Assembly (NCBI RefSeq): GCF_000150275.1
Contig: NW_002060947.1
Location: forward strand, 3,526,980-3,590,979
Direction of reading: 5' to 3'
From: Trichoplax adhaerens
Taxonomy: Eukaryota > Placozoa > Uniplacotomia > Trichoplacea > Trichoplacidae
DNA length: 64,000 nt
Position numbers and translations under genes: made by a program. How positions within the stretch are numbered: position 1 is the first letter of the stretch; each line of letters begins with the position of its first letter. Shown piece after piece: positions 51,589 to 61,426 of this stretch. The notes under the pieces are model-generated. The model saw only the letters and a list, made by a program, of their open reading frames with translations, was not told where the DNA came from and ran no database searches.

Positions 51589-54500
51589 TTAACTGATTGA
51601 GCTTCCCGCGAGACTTTGCACTCTAACCGGTCCCTTTTCAGTCTTGAAAACGTGGTTACTGTCTTTATAGACAGCAGTCAGGTCATCAGAAATTTTTAAA
51701 TCGGCCTATTGGAAGATGATACAGCATATATTGTTAATACATAATCTAAAAATGCTGACTTTGTAACGAATTTAAATTATTTGTATTAGCTTCAAAACTA
51801 CAATAAACAAACCAGGATAGTTTCTAGTAATTTCTTTTTAGGATTGATTTCTTTATCCGGTTCTATCAGGATAAAATCCATTATTAATACCAATAACCCT
51901 ATTTTAGAAAGGTGTTACTCAATCTTAACAAGGCTGTCAAACCTCCACACGTGTCATGCTCAAACCCAGAGGTAAATATCTTTTCTCCAGGTTCACAGCT
52001 GGAAGGAGGATCAAGTGGCTCAATTGTTTTCGGATCTCCACTATAAGAACGAAATAACGGATAAATTTACAACTTATATTAGTATTCGGTAAGCCTTCTC
52101 ATTACTGGTAAAAATTTAAGTAAAATAAATTGTAGGTTATTTTGATGTAAAACGTTCTAAAAGTAGTAGTGTTCCTTACAGAGCATCTATTTCTTACAGA
52201 GTAATAGATGCTGCTTTGGAAGCCAGCAATTGGTAATACTTACCTAGATGCAGCAAGCATCATTCCTTCCGAAACTACTCCTATAATATCAGATAGAAAA
52301 AACGATTACATGATTAATACTGGAGGCCACTAAACAATCGGTCACCAAATTGCAATTTCGAAAAATATCTACCGCGAATATTTTGAGGCTTTAGATTACA
52401 TAATAAAGCTACTTTTCTCTTCTCCAGTTTTTCTACTGGGACATAATTAACCAGGCCACTGACGATAGTACGGTTTTCTACAACAAAAATCATGGAATAA
52501 AGATAGTTGTCCATGATTGATAAGGTATAAATTAATATGAAGACATTGAATTCATCAAAGATGGAAAGCTTCATACATGATTTACCTCCTGAACCAATAT
52601 CCACTTCTTGAACATATAAGGAATCTGCATTAGGATGCTAAAGAAAGCCGCGAAAGTCAAGAGATACATACATTGATCGCTTTTGTTAGTGTTAAATTAA
52701 ATTTTAGATAAACGCCTATAGCAATTGACAGACCTTTTTAACTGATACAATCTGGCCAACTCTGACATCCAGTCTTGATGGATCAGCAGCACGATTTGCT
52801 TTTTGTGAATCACTTTTCATTTTATCCACTGTAATAATGCATGAAGATATTTTTGTAACTAAATTATATCAGCGGAAGCTAGTTACATCTAGAATTCTAC
52901 GAATATTGCGTACATTTAACAGTCTCCGGGTAGGCTAGGTGTTTTAATTTAGTAAATTCAGGATTGTCGAGTTCTTGTCGAATAGGATCAAGGAGCTAAG
53001 TATGCAATATATCGTTTACTTAAGGAAGGCTACATCATCAATTTACTCCAACAATCTTGCTTTCTTATTTAGTCAATTCCATTAAGTGCTACGCAGTGAA
53101 TGAAGCTGAATGTACTATTTATATTTTATACCTGATTTAATGCATCCGCTACTGCCTGTTTAAGATCTGCCGGGTAAAGTTCCTATAACGGCCATATAAA
53201 AAAGTGTGCATTATAATACTATAAAACATAGTAATTATACGTTATTTTGTCAGCAGTAGCTTAAATAGTCAATTTTAAATTCATTTTTTGCTTACATTCT
53301 TAGCAAATGCGGCTTCCAGGTCCTCATAATTTGTATAAACTACGCGCCCACCATATTTTTTGTCCCGATTAACAACAAATTCTGCATAATGAAATGGCAG
53401 GGAATTAATAGTTTATAGCTTTTCCAAAAAAATTTTCTTTAATTTTTATCTAAATACATATGCTGTACGTGCAAGAAATGTATCTCATTCTATTTGGAAC
53501 TTTACCTTCAGTTTTCGATAACGGCAGCAACACATATTTAACAAAGGATAATACCCCATTCTCCTTAATATTGCCAGGTTCGCAGAAGGCCTATACAAAA
53601 CCAATACATGAAGTTAAATCCTCTATATACCAAATATCATATCAAGTTTAAGCTAAAACTAAAAAAAATTGCTTTACTTTACGAAGTTTCTTCTCAACAA
53701 CTTCTTTAGAATCAATTAAATCAATCTTAGAGTCCTAAAATAAGAGTGTATGTAGAATGCTTAGTATCGAAATAAACTTATCACCGTTTAGACTATAAAT
53801 TTTTTAAATAATTTTTAAGGGTTGCTAAACCTCTACAGATGAACTCATTTTTCCACCAGTAAGTCCTGGAACTATAGTCAAAGTAAAAATACGAATGCAA
53901 GTAAAATAACAGCAAAATGTGCAAATTTGGTACGCTACAATCAATACTCACTTCCGTGACAACTGATGCCAATCGATAGACATCCAAGGTATATTCCCTG
54001 ATATTGAAAATGAAACGTGCATAAGCTGAGTCAAACATTTAAAATTTTAAGCATTAAAATTAAGTAACTAAGCTTAACTTTGTAATTTACCTAGACAATT
54101 GGTAATCAGTCCCCCTAACAAACGTTAGTTTTTCTATTGAAACTCCAATAGATTGTAGCATAGCCTATAAGCATAATTGTTTTCGCCCATTATGTCACAA
54201 TATCATTATAAACATTTTACCATTAAATTCTCTACAATGAAATTTCAGATATGATCGTACTTTAATAACGAACGAGTAGTATTTCACACGTTGCGCAAGT
54301 AACTCCCACGGCGCTTTCATATTATCCAGGTAGCCATGTAAATCAGCAAATAATATGATGACCTAAGTAGTAGTAATAATCACAAAGTTCACTGGTTGTG
54401 TCTATCATTGAGCATAGTTGTTAAGATCTCATATTTTTACTACTGTAAGACCGTGCAGTATCATTAACTTTTATCTAATAATTATGAACAAGTAATCATA

Positions 54501-56141
54501 ACTGATCCCAGATGGAACGAGAACTACTTCTAGCCTTTTGTATGATTCTTACTTAATACGGTATAAGGTACTTCCAATTAAATTAATATATGAATATTAG
54601 AACAATTTGATACCGATTCGATTATTACGCATGATCTAACATTCCGTTTCTGTACAAGTTAATGGATAAGATATTTGAATAAAGGCTACTAAGAGTTGGC
54701 AAAGAAACTGCCAAGAGGCTAGTTTGACATGGTTAATAAACTGCTAGTAACTAACGAAATTTTAACAAAGTATAGTCTAGCCCAGACTATTTTAAGTTCA
54801 TTCGTGTATCATAAATTAACTAGGATAACCCAAAAGTTCTCATGTGCAGTACTAACATAAATAAAGGAAGAGCACTTCCTTTTGTAATTCATCGTTGTAT
54901 AGATAGATATTCTACGGTATATTATCTTACGTGGCATCCTGCCTTTAAGAAATCAGCAATTTTACTAATAGGAACAAAGTAGCCCACATGGGGACGGCCT
55001 GTGGTCGCAGTTCCCCAATACAGTGAGATATCCTTTTCCTTCAGAGTTTTCAAGAGTCTTTCTTCACCAATCACCTCCTAACAGATAAAATATGATATTA
55101 CATGGTAATATCTGCATCTACATTGTCATTGATACCCCAATAAATTAATTGGATACTATAGGTTATAAAATTTAGTTGCAATTAGCTCCTAGAAAAATCT
55201 TAACATATAGTAACTTTGAAATATTTTTGAATCGTGCGTCACTAAAACAATGATAGAATTCATTGATTAATTTAATTACAAAATTGTACAAATATACTGT
55301 TTGCCATGCAACACAAACTTGTTGCGCTACGAATTACAAGTATTTCAGTCATCAACAATGGCAAGGACACTCAACATTAGTGCATCTGAATCGGATCAAT
55401 ATAGATATTTTATGTGATGTAATAGCATTCATTATAATTACAGCTACAACATTCTACATATAGCTGCATTATCGACATTGGAAGCAACACATATCTATAA
55501 TATCAAGTAACAATATACAGTACGTCCTGTTTTATAATTATCAACAAATTGATCTCAACTGTACGTTGTAAGACAGGTATATTTTCAATACTTCATTACA
55601 ACCCTTGCTGTTAACTGAAATTACTGCACATTTTGAATTCTTTATTCGTTGTAATAAAATTCTAGAGTGAATGTAATAACACTACACATACTGGCTAGCT
55701 CACTGTGTTGCAAGCGGAATATCAGGACAATCCATCGTATTTTTGATACGTATTGCATGATCAAGTACGTAAAAATGGAATGCAGAGAAAGGATGAAAAA
55801 TGAAAAATTCCTATAGCAAAGTAATGACCAATCGAATTTTATTCTATTTCTTACACTGTTGTACTATATAGAATATAATCTATTTATGAAATCAACCACG
55901 AAGTAAATTTAAATTTATGTGGTCAGTCTCATATCCTCGGACACCATGATGCTCAAGTTGTAATCCTTGCTGATGATGCACCAACTTGAACTCCTTACAA
56001 ATCATACATACCACAGTAGTACACCATAGCATGACTGCGTGTTACATCATCGTTTAACTTATCCAATATTGATTATACCTGTAAGTTACGCGTAATCAAT
56101 TGAAATTTTCCTTCAGCGGACAAAGTAGAGCCCGATGCCAT
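51589..56141 (-). CDS. YARS1: Cytoplasmic tyrosyl-tRNA synthetase with EMAP-II domain; one catalytic exon absent
   Basis: Eighteen exons: 56141-56079, 55077-54931, 54362-54261, 54164-54091, 53997-53952, 53871-53831, 53734-53678, 53590-53506, 53381-53296, 53182-53132, 52995-52914, 52828-52734, 52637-52586, 52477-52373, 52280-52244, 52040-51943, 51862-51813, 51705-51589. The enzyme charges tRNA-Tyr. Seen: class I motif in [15 protein letters not shown] (HVGY), [49 protein letters not shown] (KMSKS motif), the anticodon domain, then [20 protein letters not shown] opening an EMAP-II-like tRNA-binding C-domain ending GSSIS. About 70 residues expected between YRLASVVTE and VPGLTGG, including the QFGG-DQRK tyrosine/ATP-site block, are absent: only an 80-bp intron lies there, and the flanking phases (0 out, 1 in) do not match. 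An exon of length 3n+1 is therefore missing, by real deletion or by assembly loss. The 52914 donor is less certain. Confidence 0.92.
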
Positions 56142-56399
56142 TTTCCTAGTGTTTAGTATGACTTCAATGCTGTCCTGGCGGAATTATTAATAAAATAAGC
56201 GAAATGCAACTGGAGTTTCAAAGGGCCAACTTGGATTTGCTTTCAAGTTTAAAGGGAAGTGTGCGTTTTGATTGTCGTCTTATGCCTAAAACGGTATCCA
56301 GTTTTGATGCACAGTAACAAGCTGTGCATAAAAAGTGTCCCACACACCCAGGCGACAGTAGCGTAAAATTCAGACCATACAGGACTAGAGACGGTGTGT

Positions 56400-56600
56400 T
56401 AGTGTCATGGGTGTACAGTATACAGTATACACTGGGTGTGCACTGTGCGGTAAAAGCTGGGAGTTGACACTCTCGACTGGAGTACAGTACTGTACTGTAG
56501 CTACATGGACTAAAGTACTGTACTGGATGCCCTATGGCATCTACTGTACAAAGTACTGTAACTGATGGCTAATATACTGTATACAGTGCTGTAAGGACCT
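56400..56600. repeat. Cluster of GTACTGTACAGTAC-type palindromes upstream of YARS1
   Basis: Runs such as TGTACAGTATACAGTATACA near 56410-56430, GTACAGTACTGTACTGTAG at about 56480 and further units to 56590. It sits about 270-450 bp upstream of the YARS1 ATG and has the same unit as the clusters near RARS1 and DNAJC8. Confidence 0.75.
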
Positions 56601-57687
56601 TTTCTAAAATGATGTCACCCCGTTAGGGTAAGATAGATATTGTACTGGCTGACTATACAACCTTAATTAATTAAAACAAAATAAAGAGAAACGAAGTAAA
56701 AAATAACTTTTTCAGCTTATAAACAAACACGGGTTGTTGAAGGAGTTCGATAAAGCATATTAGTATTGGGTAATCTATGGATACGTTCCCTTATTAATGA
56801 AAGTACAGTACTACCAATCAACATTCCTTCTTATCCTTTCAACTTTAATTCATTCTAAAATGATAGATAGCTTAGTCTAAACGAGTTATGAAATCTTTAA
56901 ACTGAGCTACTGTAGATAAAAGTCATTTCACAGTCGGTAATACGTAAAAATACCTCAAATATATATTGTTGTATTATATAGAGACTGTACTACTATCCTA
57001 TCACAGATTGCATAATTTATACTGAAATTTGCAATAGCATATTGGTAAATATGAAATTATACAGTGGTAATTTTCTCTTAAAACAATCAGCGTCTTCTCA
57101 AGAGAATGGCATCGGTTGCACTCACTCAAGTAGATAGGTGATCGAAGACAATCCAGTCCAGTACAGTACTGTATTTGCCAATCAACGTCAATTTGCAGTA
57201 TACGAGCGTACAGTAGAGTAACACTTAGTACTACTGCATATTTACTGATAATTGCGACCAGCATTCTGCAAAATTATTTAACGCGTAATTTTATCTATCT
57301 AACAGTTTTGTAGCACAGTACAGTAATTTCAACTGAATAATTACAACATTTGTACAGGATATGAAAATATGCGATCAAATATTTGATGCTTTCTGTAATT
57401 ATAATTACACAATATTATTACACTTAAGTTATAATGCTATCACATATTGCACTTTTGCTTTCTACAGATTACTGTACATATCATAATAAAGCATATACTA
57501 ATCAATTTTAGCCAGGCATGACTATTACAAGTCATTCCCATGTACTGTAAATACCAATCAGTAATATTAGTATACTAGTATATGGTACTATCGATGATAG
57601 TGACGGATTTTTACTAGTTTCCTCTTAAAATTAGAAGTTCCTGGTATACTTCTGTAGCGTATAGAACGGTTTTAGAGCACCACTTAC

Positions 57688-57758
57688 GATGAGAATTTGA
57701 TCCGCACACACATCTCGTCTGTTCATTGAGCGTTGCAATTTCTGGACTAAAGCAGCAA
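57688..57758 (-). CDS. Candidate 71-nt internal exon, gene unknown
   Basis: Minus-strand stretch with a good acceptor (gtttacag, AG at 57760-57759) and donor (GTAAGTGG at 57687). Two of its three frames are open: one gives a Gln/Arg-rich peptide (VQKLQRSMNRRD), the other a Cys-containing one. No neighbours could be joined to it, so it may be chance. Confidence 0.15.
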
Positions 57759-58354
57759 CTGTAAACTTATTTAATATGCACACCCAATGAAAAGATCAGG
57801 ATTACATAAGAAATAAGCTTGACATAAATCCCTGTTTGCAGTAATACACGGCACAAGTAGAGACGCAGTAAAATATTTAGTTATAAGGGAAATGCAGTGT
57901 ACAAACGTACCGGCGGTATGTGTCCGTATAGTATAATACCACAAGTGGAAAATCTCTTCTGCATTGTATACATAGTAATTTTATCAAATGTTACAGATGT
58001 ATTACTTTTCAAAAATTTTATTGTTCGACGTTCCTAATAGTCATTGAACACATTGCTTTATCAAAGTTTACTTAACAGCAAAAATAGCTTTTGTAACACT
58101 AATCCAACATGAAGGTAATTGTACATCAAACAGCAGCATTTTATACGAATTAGGATCATAATCAATTCGTATTTTCAGTTTATAGCGCAAGGCATGCATT
58201 AAATAATAAAAATACAATAATGTCGAAACCAGGATCTAAACAGTACCTCCATTAGGTCTCAGACGTTGAAAGAGATTTAGATTGACATAGGTCAAATCAA
58301 ATAGAGAGATCAAATTACTTAAATGCATCCATCTCAATCGAAGCAAAACGTTGA

Positions 58355-60606
58355 TTACAGTTTCTTCTTATTATTCTTCACACCATATAAACTACTTTTC
58401 TCCGACATTGTAAAATTACGCGCTATCAATCCACCTATAATAACTATAAATTAAAAATGCAATGTTATCAATCCTTTCTCTAAAATAGTTGAAACAACAT
58501 AGCGCAAATACTAACATTCAAATGATAAAACAATAAGAAACTCAATCGTTACACAATACTAAGATCAAAGATACTTACTCAATAAGGAAAATACACCAGA
58601 CGAGACTAATGCAACTCTAGATCCACTAATAATGGCAGGAATTAAATAAAATACTAACGAAACTAAAACAATTGTCCACCAAATTGTAGTTAATAGGAAA
58701 GTAGTACGGTTACGATGGGCGTAACACCTAGGCCAACCAACAGTGCCTTTTTGCAAATATTCATCCATCAATTGATCCTACAAGCATCATTCTTAATTAG
58801 ATACAACGATTATATGTATATTATGTTAAATCATTCAGGTATCATACCTTTGTCACGTATAATTCCCTTAAAAATTTTGTGCAAGCTTGTTCGTCATCTT
58901 CACCTCGTATCACAGAGATCGGAAGGCGCCTAAATTCAGGCAAAAAATAGTATTTAAGATCTTCATTACTTGAATTAACGAGGATCAAAACTAATATTTT
59001 TGTATCTGGACCAGTAGAAATGCTTTGATATCGTGTATCTAAGCGAGAATATAAAGGACGGTAGGTTCTTATACATAATTATAGTTACCTTACAAGAAGA
59101 ACTATTTTACAAGGTTTGCAGAACAACAAGTGCATTAGGCTAGGCAACGTATCGGGAAATATGAAAGTGGTATCGTAGATTGCATCACCTGGTGGTTTGG
59201 CAGCCAAATCGTAAAGAAATTTTTATGAATAATTCAATATATCTAAAGAATGATATACAGTTTTATATAATGGAGTTATTGCTAACATTTTTCCTTTAGA
59301 CAACTATATGCAAGTGTAAAGCCCTTAACACGAGGCTGCATGTGGTGTTTAAGAACTGGAAGGCCATTTTTTTTTGCAAATTCAACACTTTTTAGGTATT
59401 TTTCTTTCGTGTACCTTGTACCTTCTGCAAATATTGTTAACTTTAAAATAAAATTTACAATCAGACTAGCAACGTGGGAAAAGACGAGTAACACCAAGAT
59501 GATTTATAAATGCGGTAAATACTTATAGTATTACCCATAAAGGAAAAGGCCCTTCTTTCAAACTTTTTAACTGCCGTTCCAGAGATATAGAATCTTTAGC
59601 CCAGTCCCTCTTAACAAAGAGATGTTCTAAGTTCCAGAAAGAGAAACCGAGTAGGGGGACGTACTTTATTGCTGATTTCAAATAGCATTTTGTAGCCTTC
59701 AATTCAAATATATTTCAAATATGTTTCAAATGTAAGTATTTACCGTAATAAATAAATAGATGCTGATTTTTCATGTACTTCTTTCGAGTTATTGAGTGAA
59801 AAATGCAACTTTTTTCATTGCGTTTTAAACATTATAACATGTGAGACATGAAGAAATAGTACTTTCGTATGATAAATGTGCACGTGATAAAGTAAGGTTA
59901 TAGATTATAATATATTAATTATACTGTAAATCCGAATATTTACCGGCACCATATTAAACCTATCAGCGAACGTCAGGCCAATCAGCCAGTCAACATCGCT
60001 ACGATGATTTGCGACAATCAGTGCATTTTCCTTTCCGAAATATTTATCATCATCATTCGGGCAATAAACTTCCCATTCTAAGCCACTCCAGAATTCAGGC
60101 AATGCCGTTAAATCTATACAAATAAGTTATCATTTTTATTATAGAGCACAACATATGCGTTTTGTAGGTTGTAAAGAGATGCAACTCTTTGATATCGTAT
60201 GTGTATGTAGTCAATAGTTTATATAATCTGCAGTAAAAAATACTAGAACAGCACATAAGATAGACAACAGAAGGTACGATATTGTAGAGCTGTACATTCT
60301 TACATGATGCAGCACCATAACTCTTTCACTGCATGAATAGAGAAAATATAATTGATTCATCTGCAGTATAAAGTAATAGCATCACTGTATTAATGATTAC
60401 AATACTACTGTACATAAGATACTGTACTTACTTGCAAGCCATAGGCGACCTATTGCCATAGATACGTGTCTATAATATACTTTAGATATTGGCCAAAGAA
60501 CTAACGAAAGGATATGAAAAATGCATGCAAACGTTCCGCTAACAAAAAAGACGGTTGCATACAAGAACCAAGCCAATGGTGATTTCTTAAAAGCCGTAAG
60601 CGCCAT
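58355..60606 (-). CDS. 1-acylglycerol-3-phosphate acyltransferase (LPAAT), complete
   Basis: Eight exons: 60606-60432, 60113-59944, 59696-59535, 59440-59287, 59188-59089, 58929-58848, 58777-58579, 58434-58355; 373 aa, close to human AGPAT3/4 (from memory about 376-378). It transfers an acyl chain from acyl-CoA to lysophosphatidic acid, giving phosphatidic acid, in the ER membrane. Acyltransferase motifs: I, NHRSDVDWL (H-x4-D); II, LFVKRDWAKD; III, FAEGTRYT; IV, GLPVLKHHMQPR. An N-terminal hydrophobic segment (FFVSGTFACIFHILSLVLW) and a C-terminal pair (TIVLVSLVFYLIPAII onwards) anchor it. The C-terminus is Lys-rich (VKNNKKKL), where KKxx-like signals retain ER proteins. The start is the ATG at 60606, giving MALTAF, which aligns with the family start; the frame is open further upstream but with no ATG. 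The G-CGC acceptor at 58930 is required to keep phase. Confidence 0.93.
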
Positions 60607-61330
60607 TATTTCAATCCACTGAATCGGCACTGTGAAAAGCAATGAGTGTGCAAAATAAGTACATTTTATGTACGCCTGTAATAGAGATTTAATTGGTACT
60701 CGCCCCACTCTTGAATCATGATAACTCTCAGGACATACGAGTAACAGTAATGGAAAGCAGCTACATCAACAATCACGAACAAATCAAATGTCTATGTTTA
60801 ACTATGCAAATCACAAACCAAAATTAATTGTAACTCCATTTAAGCACTGATCCTTAAATAGCTTATAGTATCGTAGAACGAGCATCTAAAGTTACTTCAT
60901 TTCAAAATCAGCGAAATATCTGACTATCACAATTCAGTCACTCATGCAAAATGACATTATTCCTATAAACACAACTTAAGGGTATGCATACATAATTGCT
61001 GTAGATAGCACGATCAGCACGAAGTTAACAAAAGAAGACTCAAAGCCTAGCACATATGCTGTTTACTATCTGCCTTGATACATATACCCATACTGTACAG
61101 TTCTCAACATTATAACATGGTGCAATTTTAGTTGAAGAATCTGTTGTGCGCTGATTTTCGTTGTTTTATCTCACTCGTACTAATGAAGCTTACGCACAGT
61201 AGCGATGATTATCTTAACCTATCATACAGAGTACTTTTGCACCTGAGATGCAATTACCGCAGTTTAGCATGCAAATAAATAAATAAATACGTCAAATCAT
61301 AGTTGAAATGAGGCGTTGTACTATACACGT
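60607..61330. other. Upstream region of the LPAAT gene
   Basis: The likely promoter and 5' UTR of the LPAAT gene, possibly shared with a divergent plus-strand gene whose candidate first exon starts at 61331. No binding site or core promoter element stands out. Confidence 0.4.
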
Positions 61331-61426
61331 ATGAGTGAGTATGGTGCAGACGGCAGTGTTTACTATTTAATGTTAAGGTTTTTCTCGCGTTGTAAAAGGC
61401 AGTTGCCCGATTGGACGCATCCGCAG
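61331..61426 (+). CDS. Candidate first coding exon of an unknown plus-strand gene
   Basis: An ATG at 61331 opens a 32-codon frame that ends exactly at a consensus donor, CAG|GTAAAT (61427). It is GC-richer than its surroundings. The peptide starts MSEYGADGSVYY, has a second in-frame ATG at 61370 (MLRFFSRCKRQLPDWTHPQ) and is basic after that point, so a start there would resemble a mitochondrial presequence. A possible next exon behind the acceptor aataaatgttcag at about 62067 is open for only some 16 codons. The family is not recognised. Confidence 0.35.

Larger units (their letters stand above)
56142..58354. other. Intergenic interval between YARS1 and the LPA acyltransferase
   Basis: Holds the YARS1 promoter region, a palindrome cluster at 56400-56600, and a weak candidate exon at 57688-57758 (-). 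The minus-strand frame at 57001-57264 begins with a hydrophobic stretch and is Cys-rich, but contains the palindrome repeat and has no recognised relative. Confidence 0.5.

Noticed and set aside
57001-57264. Minus-strand 87-codon frame with a hydrophobic start and several cysteines
   Set aside because: It includes a GTACAGTACTGTA palindrome unit and has no splice partner or relative; probably chance, though a secreted peptide cannot be excluded.
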